Origin: PFJX01 sp040757575
GTDB lineage: Bacteria > Pseudomonadota > Gammaproteobacteria > Burkholderiales > Thiobacillaceae
Assembly: GCA_040757575.1 (NCBI GenBank)
Contig: JBFLXA010000016.1
Location: 8,339-72,338 of the forward strand
Reading direction: 5' to 3'
DNA: 64,000 nt
Shown here: positions 27,560 through 34,918 of the stretch, in pieces
Layout of the letters: each line of letters opens with the position of its first letter
How positions within the stretch are numbered: position 1 is the first letter of the stretch
Notes under the pieces: generated by a model
Seen by the model: the letters and a program-made list of their open reading frames with translations, nothing else
The model's database searches: none
Told to the model about the DNA's origin: nothing
Position numbers and translations under genes: made by a program

Positions 27560-29365
27560 TCAGTCGTTCGTGCCTGACGGCGTTTCCCGCAACTGCATGC
27601 GCCACAGGCCGGCGTAGCGGCCATTCAGGGCCAGCAGGGCGTCGTGGTTGCCCCGCTCTGTGATGCGGCCGGCTTCCAGCACCAGGATCTCGTCTGCATC
27701 CACCACCGTGGACAGGCGGTGGGCGATCACCAGGGTGGTGCGGTTTTCGGAAATGCGGGCCAGCTCGTCCTGGATGGCCTTTTCCGTGGAGGAATCCAGG
27801 GAGGAGGTGGCTTCGTCGAACACCAGGATGGGCGGGTTCTTCAGCAGGGCCCGGGCAATGGCCACCCGCTGCTTTTCGCCGCCGGAGAGTTTCAGGCCCC
27901 GTTCCCCCACGACGGTGTCGTAGCCGTCCGGCAGGGTGGCGATGAAGGCGTCCAGATGGGCTGACCGGGCGGCGGCCAATACTTCTTCCCGGCTCGCATC
28001 CGGCCGGCCGTAGGCCAGGTTGTGGTACAGGCTGTCGTTGAACAGCACCGTGTCCTGGGGAACCATGCCGATGGCGCTGCGCAGGGAGGCCTGGGTGACT
28101 TGGCGGATGTCCTGGCCGTCCACCAGGATGCGGCCGCCTGTCACGTCGTAGAAGCGGAACAACAGCCGGGATAGGGTGGATTTTCCGGCGCCGCTGGAAC
28201 CCACCACCGCCACCTTCCGGCCGGCGGGGATGGTGAAGTCGATGCCGTGCAGGATGGGGCGGCGGCTGTCGTAGGCGAACTGTACCCCCTCGAAGCGCAC
28301 TTCCCCCTGGCGGACCTGGAGGGGCCGGGCGTCCGGCGCATCCACAATCTCCGGCGTGCGGTGCAGGATGTTGAACAGCTTTTCCATGTCCGTCAGGGCA
28401 TTGCGGATTTCCCGGTACACCGTGCCCAGGAAGTTCAGGGGAATGAAGAGCTGGAGCAGATAGGCGTTCACCAACACCAGGTCGCCGATGGTCATGGTCT
28501 TGTTCGCCACCCCCTGGGTGGCCAGGCCCATCATGGTGGTGACGCCGCAGGCGATGATGAAGGCCTGGCCACCATTCAGCCAGGCCAGGGAAATCTCCGA
28601 CTGGACCGCGGCATCCTCGGCGGCCTTGAGGTCGTTTTTCAGGCGATTGGCTTCGTAGGTTTCGTTGTTGAAGTACTTCACCGTCTCGTAGTTGAGCAGG
28701 CTGTCCACGGCCCGGGCCTGGGCCAGGGCGTCGGTCTCGTTCATGGCCCGGCGGTATTTCAGGCGCCAGTTGGTCACTGTCACCGTGAAAAAGATGTACA
28801 CGAACAGGGTCATCAGGGTGATGCCGCCAAACCAGGGGTCGTACTTGGCGAACAACACCCCGGCCACCAGCAGGATTTCCAGAAGGGTGGGGGCGATGTT
28901 GAACAGGGAGAAATTGATCAGGAAGCGGATGGAGCGCCCACCCCGGTCGATTTCCGCTGCCACGCCGCCGGTGCGCCGTTCCAGGTGGAAGCGCAGGGAC
29001 TGGGCGTGGAGCTTCTGGAACACATCGTGGATCACGCCCCGCATGGCCCGCTGCAGCACCCGGGCGAACAGGCCGTCCCGGATCTCGGTGAAGGCGGTAT
29101 TGCCGAAACGCAGGAGGCCGTAGAGCACCACCAGGAAGATGGGCAGGATCAGGGCCGTATCCGGATGTTGCAGACCGTCGACGATGTCCTTCAGGACCAG
29201 AGGCACGGACACGTTGGCCAGCTTGGCGCCGATCAGCAGGGCAAAGGCGGCCATGACCCGCCCCTTGTACTGCCAGACATAAGGGAACAGGGCCAGGGCG
29301 GCGCGCCACTGGCTCAGGGTGATGCGGGGCGCCATGGTGTCGGCGCTGACGCGGTCGTGGGCCAT
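27560..29365 (-). CDS. ABC transporter, Atm1/ABCB7-like fused permease-ATPase
   Basis: 601 residues: an N-terminal six-helix ABC exporter domain (about 30-330) and a C-terminal nucleotide-binding domain with Walker A GSSGAGKST, signature LSGGEKQR, Walker B ILVFDEATSSLD and the H-loop. The N-terminal domain resembles the Atm1/HMT1 group that exports glutathione-linked or persulfide compounds and protects against heavy metals. ATG 29335 is an alternative start. Its position next to sulfur genes is suggestive only. Confidence 0.85.
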   Translation of the reverse strand: MAHDRVSADTMAPRITLSQWRAALALFPYVWQYKGRVMAAFALLIGAKLANVSVPLVLKDIVDGLQHPDTALILPIFLVVLYGLLRFGNTAFTEIRDGLFARVLQRAMRGVIHDVFQKLHAQSLRFHLERRTGGVAAEIDRGGRSIRFLINFSLFNIAPTLLEILLVAGVLFAKYDPWFGGITLMTLFVYIFFTVTVTNWRLKYRRAMNETDALAQARAVDSLLNYETVKYFNNETYEANRLKNDLKAAEDAAVQSEISLAWLNGGQAFIIACGVTTMMGLATQGVANKTMTIGDLVLVNAYLLQLFIPLNFLGTVYREIRNALTDMEKLFNILHRTPEIVDAPDARPLQVRQGEVRFEGVQFAYDSRRPILHGIDFTIPAGRKVAVVGSSGAGKSTLSRLLFRFYDVTGGRILVDGQDIRQVTQASLRSAIGMVPQDTVLFNDSLYHNLAYGRPDASREEVLAAARSAHLDAFIATLPDGYDTVVGERGLKLSGGEKQRVAIARALLKNPPILVFDEATSSLDSSTEKAIQDELARISENRTTLVIAHRLSTVVDADEILVLEAGRITERGNHDALLALNGRYAGLWRMQLRETPSGTND

Positions 29366-29411
29366 GGGGCTCAGTCAGCCTGGATAGGTAGCTCTGGCAG
29401 ACGGGGCGGGG

Positions 29412-29843
29412 TCAATGGGGGAGATGCTGCTTCAGGGCGCCATACAGCCAGGTGCCGTGCAGCGCCCCGGCCAAAACGATGAGGGCCCCCACCGAGCCGG
29501 TACCCACCAGGGCGAACACCGGGCCGGGGCACAGGCCGATTAGGCCCCAGCCGAAGCCGAAGATCAGGCCGCCGATGATATAGCTCTTGCGGCCCGGCTC
29601 CTTCTCGGGGATCTGGATATCCTGGCCGTCCAGGGAGCGCTTGGCGGACAGGCGCTTGATGATCTGGATGCTCAGGGTGCCCGTGAAGATGGCGGAGAAC
29701 AGGATGCCGAACATGTGGAAGCTCTGGAAATGGAACATCTCCTGGATGCGATACCAGGAGGCGGCCTCGGATTTGATCAGCACGAAGCCAAACACGATGC
29801 CGACCAGGAGATAGGGCAGGTAGCGGAGCATGGGGTGTCTCAC
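29412..29843 (-). CDS. YeeE/YedE-family membrane protein, second half
   Basis: 143 residues, about four membrane segments, with the conserved YeeE/YedE motif GFGWGLIGLCPGP, whose cysteine is used in thiosulfate or sulfur transfer in the TsuA family. It begins at GTG 29843 inside the stop of the upstream partner (GTGA overlap), so the two halves are translationally coupled. Together they equal one full-length YeeE transporter. Sulfur-compound import is inferred from the family. Confidence 0.85.
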   Translation of the reverse strand: MRHPMLRYLPYLLVGIVFGFVLIKSEAASWYRIQEMFHFQSFHMFGILFSAIFTGTLSIQIIKRLSAKRSLDGQDIQIPEKEPGRKSYIIGGLIFGFGWGLIGLCPGPVFALVGTGSVGALIVLAGALHGTWLYGALKQHLPH

Positions 29844-30394
29844 ATCAGCATGTGGGGAACCAGGAACCAGGAGGCGGCGAGGCCGCCGCCGAAGATGCCC
29901 AGGACGGCAAACAGGGAAGGCAGTTGCATGGTGGACAGGCCGGTGATGGCATGGCCCGAGGTGCAGCCGCCGGCATAACGGGTGCCGAAGCCCACCAGTA
30001 CGCCGCAGGCGAACAGGTAGGTGAAGTTACGCACGCTGGTGTGGAACAGTTCTTCCGGCACCAGGTTCAGGCCGGGCTGGGTGAAGCCCCACTGCATCAG
30101 CATGTCCTGGGCCGCCTGGGACAGCTTGATGGGTTCCGGATTGGCGAAGACGACCCCCGCCAGATAGCCCCCCAGGGCTGTGCCGATGACGAACACCAGG
30201 CTCCAGGTGTGTTCCTTCCAGTTGTAGCGGAAGAAGTCCACATCCACCGTCTGGGGCTGGGAAATGGCGCATAGATGGCGCAGGTTGTTGGAAATGCCGA
30301 AGGACCGGTTGCCGATAAACAGCATGAGCGGCACCATCAGGCCGATGATGGGCCCGGCGACATACCAGGGCCAAGGTTGAGTAAGCCAGTCCAT
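29840..30394 (-). CDS. YeeE/YedE-family membrane protein, first half
   Basis: 184 residues, about five membrane segments, with the motif GFGTRYAGGCTSGHAI containing the conserved family cysteine, and a conserved NLRHLC segment. It is the first gene of a two-gene operon with the partner above. A perfect ArsR-type palindrome lies 34 bp upstream, suggesting control by a persulfide- or metal-sensing repressor of the BigR/SqrR/SmtB group. No such regulator gene lies in the window. Confidence 0.87.
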   Translation of the reverse strand: MDWLTQPWPWYVAGPIIGLMVPLMLFIGNRSFGISNNLRHLCAISQPQTVDVDFFRYNWKEHTWSLVFVIGTALGGYLAGVVFANPEPIKLSQAAQDMLMQWGFTQPGLNLVPEELFHTSVRNFTYLFACGVLVGFGTRYAGGCTSGHAITGLSTMQLPSLFAVLGIFGGGLAASWFLVPHMLM

Positions 30395-30428
30395 TTTCCC
30401 CCTCCGGAAAATTGTGGGGCGCGATTAT

Positions 30429-30444
30429 ATAAGCAAATGCTTAT
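30429..30444. promoter_or_regulatory. ArsR/SmtB-type operator palindrome
   Basis: ATAAGCA-AA-TGCTTAT, a perfect 7-2-7 dyad in an AT-rich stretch, lies immediately upstream of the YeeE/YedE pair. AT-rich dyads of this form are typical for ArsR-family repressors, including sulfide-responsive BigR-like proteins that commonly control YeeE genes. Confidence 0.6.
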
Positions 30445-30480
30445 TGATGCTTGGCGCCCCCACCCGCCAATAGTAACGGC

Positions 30481-31164
30481 TTAGGGGGTTCGGCGACCCT
30501 GGCCCTGGACCAGATCGATGCGCCGCTGGATCTGCGCCACGGCCGGGGCGTCACCGGCCGCCTGGGCACGCTGACGGCTCACTTCCAGCCAGGTCAGCAG
30601 GGGGCGCTTCCAGCCCCGTTCCGAAGCGGTATCCACGGCCATGGCCAAAGTGGCGGGATTTGCCCGGCCCTGTTTGACCAGCACGCCGGCGGCGATGAGC
30701 CTGCCCAGGGGGTCTTCGATGTCCTGGGCCGCCCGGTTGGCCGCAGCCTCATCCTTGCTGGCCGCCAGGCCGGCATAGCGGGGGGGGAGGGCTTTCGTGT
30801 CCATCCCCTGCCAGTCGCCGGTGATGAACCGGGCATAGGCCTGATCGGCTGGCGCAGCATCCGGGGCCAGGGGGACGAAGGGTGTGCAGGGGCTGAAATC
30901 CAGGGCAGCCACCCGGGTGCCGCAGGCGGCCAGTTCCAGTCTGGCAAGCAAATCCAGGCGCCCGGTAAGGGAAAGCTCCGCCCGGCTCTTTTCCAGGGCC
31001 AGCTCCGCAGCCCGGGAGTCCCCTTCCAGCCAGCGGGCCTGGTAATGCTCCAGCAGGCTGACGGTGTTCATCTTCCAGTCCGGCGGCGGTGGGGCGCTGG
31101 AGCACCCCGCCAGCAGGGCCACCAGCAGTACCCCGGCACCGTGCAGCGTGTGGCGTGTCTTCAT
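30481..31164 (-). CDS. Lipoprotein of unknown function, last gene of the MCE operon
   Basis: 227 residues. A lipoprotein signal peptide ends at LLAGC (cysteine about residue 21), so the protein is anchored in a membrane facing the periplasm. The rest is alpha-helical and Ala-rich with no family I can name; it does not look like the PqiC type usual in such operons. It overlaps the MlaD-like gene by 4 bp (ATGA), so it almost certainly works with that system. Confidence 0.78.
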   Translation of the reverse strand: MKTRHTLHGAGVLLVALLAGCSSAPPPPDWKMNTVSLLEHYQARWLEGDSRAAELALEKSRAELSLTGRLDLLARLELAACGTRVAALDFSPCTPFVPLAPDAAPADQAYARFITGDWQGMDTKALPPRYAGLAASKDEAAANRAAQDIEDPLGRLIAAGVLVKQGRANPATLAMAVDTASERGWKRPLLTWLEVSRQRAQAAGDAPAVAQIQRRIDLVQGQGRRTP

Positions 31165-32159
31165 GGCGTCTTGATCTCCACGTCCCGGGCAAAGGGCCAT
31201 TTCTTGTTGATCTCGTTGATTAGATGGTTGACCTTGCGCACGCTGTCGTCGATTTCCACCCGCAACTGGCCCATGTCGGCGGTGGCATCCTTGACGTTGC
31301 CGGTGATGACGGCCACGTCGGCGCTGGCGGTCTGGGCCGAGGCCAGGATGGCGTCGGCCTTTTTCAGGCTTTCCCGCACCTCGGTGAGCATCCGGTTGAC
31401 CTGGACCACCGACTGGCGGGTATGGTCCAGGACACCGTCCGGGCCGAAAACCTGAGTGTCGGTCTTGGCCAGCATGCCATCCACCTTCAGGGAAATGCCG
31501 TTCACATTGCCCAGCAGGGCATTGGCCTGGGTGATGATGCGGCTGACTTCGGCGGCCTTTTCGGGGCTGCCCATCACCCCCTCCAGCACGCCGTATTCCC
31601 CCGCCATGCGGCCGGTCAGTGTTTCCACGTGGCCCAGGGTGCGGTTGACCGGGGCCTGTTCTGCCGTCATGGCGGCCACGTGGTCCAGGATGTCCTGGAG
31701 CCGCTGCTTGAGCAGGCCGATGTCCATGGGGTCGTCCCCGCCATAAAGAATATGCCGGGAGCCGGGCTGGATGGGGGCTTCGGCCAGGTCTGCCGTATAG
31801 GCCTTGATCTTCGCCCCCCCCAACAGGCTTTTTTCCAGCACGAACTGGCTGTTGTGCCGCAGCCATTTGGCTTCCTTCCTGGGAATTGCCAGTTCGATCA
31901 GCACCTCGGCGTTGTCGGTCAGGTCGATCTTGCTGACCTTGCCGATGGGAAAGCCGGAAAAACTTACGGGCATGCCCACGCTCACGCCTTCCGCATTCCC
32001 GGCCGTGAGCTCCAAAGTGATGGAGGGCTCGAAGACGCCCCGGGCATGCAGTTCATAGGTCACCAGACCCACCACCAGTAGAAAGGTGGAGACCAGCAGG
32101 AGCCCGACCTTGAACTCCAGGTTCTTGATCAGCGGGGCGCGTATAGGGGCTCGTTCCAT
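31161..32159 (-). CDS. MCE/MlaD-family periplasmic lipid-binding protein
   Basis: About 332 residues. One N-terminal membrane anchor (about 18-38) is followed by an MCE domain (ELTAGNAEGVSVGMPVSFSGFPIGKV) and a long C-terminal helical coiled-coil region that in this family forms a hexameric tube. It should bind phospholipid or another lipid between inner and outer membranes. ATG 32159 is chosen because it gives a short cytoplasmic tail before the anchor; ORF-extending codons upstream lie in the ATPase-like gene. Confidence 0.88.
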   Translation of the reverse strand: MERAPIRAPLIKNLEFKVGLLLVSTFLLVVGLVTYELHARGVFEPSITLELTAGNAEGVSVGMPVSFSGFPIGKVSKIDLTDNAEVLIELAIPRKEAKWLRHNSQFVLEKSLLGGAKIKAYTADLAEAPIQPGSRHILYGGDDPMDIGLLKQRLQDILDHVAAMTAEQAPVNRTLGHVETLTGRMAGEYGVLEGVMGSPEKAAEVSRIITQANALLGNVNGISLKVDGMLAKTDTQVFGPDGVLDHTRQSVVQVNRMLTEVRESLKKADAILASAQTASADVAVITGNVKDATADMGQLRVEIDDSVRKVNHLINEINKKWPFARDVEIKTP

Positions 32160-32569
32160 GTGTAATCCAGAAGCCAGCATTCTTGCAGGTGGGGCTCCAT
32201 GCGCTGGAGCAGGGCGTCCACGAAGGGAGGATAGCGGGTATCGGGCAAAAGCAAAGCCGGGCGGTCCACCAGGATGAGGGGGGGCTGGCCCACCAGGGCC
32301 CGCAGGAGCTTGACTACAAAACGTTCCTCATGGGTCAGGGCCGGGTCCCGTTTGTAGGCGCACTCCGAGTGGCCAGCCTCCAGCAGAAGGTTCCAGGCCA
32401 CGTCCATGGCGTCCCGGTAGGTCAGGTTGCGGGTGTACTGGGGCACCACGGCAATATTCTCGATGGCGGTCAGATTGGCGCGCAGGGGCATGTCTGCCGA
32501 GATCACAGCAGCCAGGGGCTGTTCCGCCAGGCAGGCCCGGCGGGCGGCGTCATCCGCCAGCCATTTCAC
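32129..32569 (-). CDS. Degenerate ABC ATPase-like protein (no Walker A), MCE operon
   Basis: 146 residues starting at GTG 32569, which overlaps the permease stop (GTGA). The sequence aligns by eye with the second half of MlaF-type ATPases: a LRANLTAIENIAV segment where the post-Q-loop region belongs, EERFVVKLLRALVGQPP in place of the LSGG signature helix, and LILVDRP where Walker B LLLDEP should be. Walker A, the signature and the catalytic glutamate are all missing. It overlaps the MlaD-like gene. The tight overlaps on both sides argue that it is a retained gene rather than debris. Confidence 0.75.
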   Translation of the reverse strand: MKWLADDAARRACLAEQPLAAVISADMPLRANLTAIENIAVVPQYTRNLTYRDAMDVAWNLLLEAGHSECAYKRDPALTHEERFVVKLLRALVGQPPLILVDRPALLLPDTRYPPFVDALLQRMEPHLQECWLLDYTWNEPLYAPR

Positions 32570-33360
32570 ATGTACTTGAGGGCTAATGAGGCCACCTCGA
32601 TGAACATGAGCACAAAAAACAGCCGCACCATGCCCCGCAACACGGAGATGGGGGCCATGAACAGCATGCGGGGGGTGGCCAGCCCTTCCGCCACGGGAAT
32701 GACCGTGACAGCCAGGCCGAAGGCCACGCATTTCACCCACAGGCCTATGATGATGCCCAGGTCGAAGACTTGACCCATCACCCGGGTGAAATCAGGCAGG
32801 CTCCAGAGTTGGAAGCCATAGAGGGCAATATAAGCCAGCACCAGGGCCAGAACACTGTTGATGGCCGTCAGGGCCAGCAGGGAGACCACACCGCCGATGA
32901 CCCGGGGCATGAATTCCATGCGCAGGGTGTCAACGCCGGCCGCCTCCAGGGCGTCAATTTCATTGTGGATGCGCATGAGGGCCACTTCGGTGTTGATGGC
33001 GGAACTGGACCGCAGTGCAATGAACAGGGCGGTGACCAGGGGCAGGATTTCCGGCACCAGGACCCGCATGCTCATTTCCAGGGCGTATTCCGAAAGGCCG
33101 TACTCCCGGGCGGTGGATACCACGATCTGGATTACTACATAGGACAGCAGGCCCGCGAAAAGGCTGAAAGGCAGCAGGATCTGCCAGGCCGTGAAGTAGA
33201 TCTGCTTCATCACCACCATGCGGGTGGCGCTGTTGTAGACGGAGGGCGTGAGGGCAGCCGCCAGGGCCTTGCCGGCGAAGCTGAAGATGGCGCGCCAGGT
33301 ACGCCAGAGGTCGAGGGCGCCCTTGCCACGTCGGATAAGGAAATCACTTAACCCGCTCAT
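32566..33360 (-). CDS. MlaE-family ABC permease
   Basis: About 264 residues, five or six membrane segments, with the MlaE signature region MRIHNEIDALEAAGVDTLRMEFMPRV, which includes the EALEAMG-like coupling element. It is the inner-membrane subunit of an MCE lipid transporter. The start is uncertain among ATG 33384, 33372 and 33360. It is first in a four-gene operon in which each gene overlaps the next, and is divergent from the SH3-protein gene. Confidence 0.87.
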   Translation of the reverse strand: MSGLSDFLIRRGKGALDLWRTWRAIFSFAGKALAAALTPSVYNSATRMVVMKQIYFTAWQILLPFSLFAGLLSYVVIQIVVSTAREYGLSEYALEMSMRVLVPEILPLVTALFIALRSSSAINTEVALMRIHNEIDALEAAGVDTLRMEFMPRVIGGVVSLLALTAINSVLALVLAYIALYGFQLWSLPDFTRVMGQVFDLGIIIGLWVKCVAFGLAVTVIPVAEGLATPRMLFMAPISVLRGMVRLFFVLMFIEVASLALKYM

Positions 33361-33412
33361 GGGCGGCATCATAGCAACGCCCATGTATCATTGACCTACC
33401 TTGGAGAGAGAC

Positions 33413-33961
33413 ATGCGCATGAAATTAACAAGGGTGACATTTCTGTCCGGGCTGATGGCTCTGCTGGCCTGGCCAGCCTGGTCTGCGCCGGGGACCATGA
33501 TCCGGGACGAGCGATTGCTTGCTGCGCCTTCGGCTACGGCTGCTGTGCTGCTGGCCGTCAGCAAGGGCAGCAAGGTGGAAGTCCTGGCCCGCCAGGGGGG
33601 CTGGACCCAGGTCCGTGCCGGAAACCGAACGGGATGGGTGCGCATCCTGTCCGTGCGCACCGCTGTGACCACGACGGGGGTGGGAGATGTCGCCGCATTG
33701 GCCACCAAGCGGGATGGTGCTCAGGTGGTGGCCGTAGCCGGCCTGAGGGGGCTCACCGAAGAAGAACTCCAGGTGGCGAAATTCAATGCACGGGAACTGG
33801 AACGGATGGAACTGTACCGGGTGGATCAGCAGGAAGCCCTACAGTTTGCCCGAGCAGCCAGTCTGGCAAGCCGCAAACTCTCCTATCTCCCCGCTCCCCA
33901 GGCAGCGTCAACTGAAGGCGGGGGCGCCGGCGAGGGCTTCAGCTGGGGGGGCGGACAATGA
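33413..33961 (+). CDS. Exported SH3-domain protein
   Basis: 182 residues from ATG 33413, preceded by GGAGAGAG. A signal peptide ends near WSA-PG. A bacterial SH3 (SH3b) domain covers about residues 30-85 (LLAAPSATAAVL ... GGWTQVRAGNRTGWVRI). The remainder is helical with a Gly-rich tail. Such proteins bind cell-wall peptides or act as envelope adaptors. It overlaps the M48 protease gene by 4 bp. Confidence 0.82.
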   Translation: MRMKLTRVTFLSGLMALLAWPAWSAPGTMIRDERLLAAPSATAAVLLAVSKGSKVEVLARQGGWTQVRAGNRTGWVRILSVRTAVTTTGVGDVAALATKRDGAQVVAVAGLRGLTEEELQVAKFNARELERMELYRVDQQEALQFARAASLASRKLSYLPAPQAASTEGGGAGEGFSWGGGQ

Positions 33962-34914
33962 AACGCATCCTGACCACCAGCCTGGCCCTGCTGTTCCTGT
34001 TGGGCGTGTCCGGTATCCAGGCGGGAAGCTTCGAAGATGCCCTCAAAGATGCCTTGAAGGAAAAGCTGCTCGGCAGGGAAACTCCCCAGAACCTGGCAAC
34101 CCCGCCCCAGCAGCCAGCCAGGCCCCAGGCGTCCCAGGCACCGCAGGTGCCCCAGCAACCCGCTGCTTCCCAGCCCCGTCCCCAAGACCAGTTGCTTCAG
34201 TCCCTGCTCAAAGGCAAGACCTCGAAGGAGGAGGAAGTTCGTATCGGCCAGCAGATCGCCGGTAACCTGCTGGGAGCCGTACCCCTGGTACGGGACGATG
34301 CCCTGCAACGCTACGTCAACCAGGTAGGCCGCTGGATCAGTCTGCAAAGCGAACGTCCGGGGCTGCCCTGGCGTTTTGGGGTCATCGAAAGCGAGGACAT
34401 CAACGCCTTCGCCGCCCCCGGGGGCTACATTTTCATTACCAAGGGGCTGTACCGGCGTTTGAACAACGAGGCCGAACTGGCTGGCGTACTGGCCCATGAA
34501 GTGGGCCACGTGATCCGCAAGCATCACCTGAAACTGCTGCAGCAAAGCCAGACCATCGCGGCTCTGGGGGGCATGCTGGGGCGCAAGCTGAAGGACGAGA
34601 ACCAGACCCTCCAGACGGTCATCGGAAATGGCGCCGAAGTGGTGGCCCGGAGCCTGGACAAGGATGCGGAATACGAGGCGGACCGGATCGGCCTGGTACT
34701 GGCGGCCCGGGCCGGCTACGACGCCTACGCCCTGCCGGCGGTCCTGGCCGAGATTGGCCATGTGGCCAAGGGCGACCCCCGGGTTTCCCTGCTGTTCAAG
34801 ACCCATCCCCATCCCGAAGAGCGCCTCGGCCGCCTGGCGGAGGCCGTGGGAAGCCATCTTGATGGCCTGCCCGAGGGCCAGTCTGTGGCGGGCCGTTTCT
34901 ATCGTCTGAGATAA
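33958..34914 (+). CDS. M48-family periplasmic metalloprotease
   Basis: 318 residues. Signal peptide, then a Pro/Gln-rich linker (about 45-85), then an M48 peptidase domain with zinc motif HEVGH (in VLAHEVGHVIRKHH) and the third ligand glutamate in EYEADRIG. The family (BepA/LoiP-like) degrades misfolded outer-membrane proteins. The C terminus has the usual HPHPEERLGRL element. It overlaps the SH3 gene (ATGA) and is followed after 4 bp by the cyclase gene, so the four genes form one operon. Confidence 0.9.
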   Translation: MKRILTTSLALLFLLGVSGIQAGSFEDALKDALKEKLLGRETPQNLATPPQQPARPQASQAPQVPQQPAASQPRPQDQLLQSLLKGKTSKEEEVRIGQQIAGNLLGAVPLVRDDALQRYVNQVGRWISLQSERPGLPWRFGVIESEDINAFAAPGGYIFITKGLYRRLNNEAELAGVLAHEVGHVIRKHHLKLLQQSQTIAALGGMLGRKLKDENQTLQTVIGNGAEVVARSLDKDAEYEADRIGLVLAARAGYDAYALPAVLAEIGHVAKGDPRVSLLFKTHPHPEERLGRLAEAVGSHLDGLPEGQSVAGRFYRLR

Positions 34915-34918
34915 GCCT

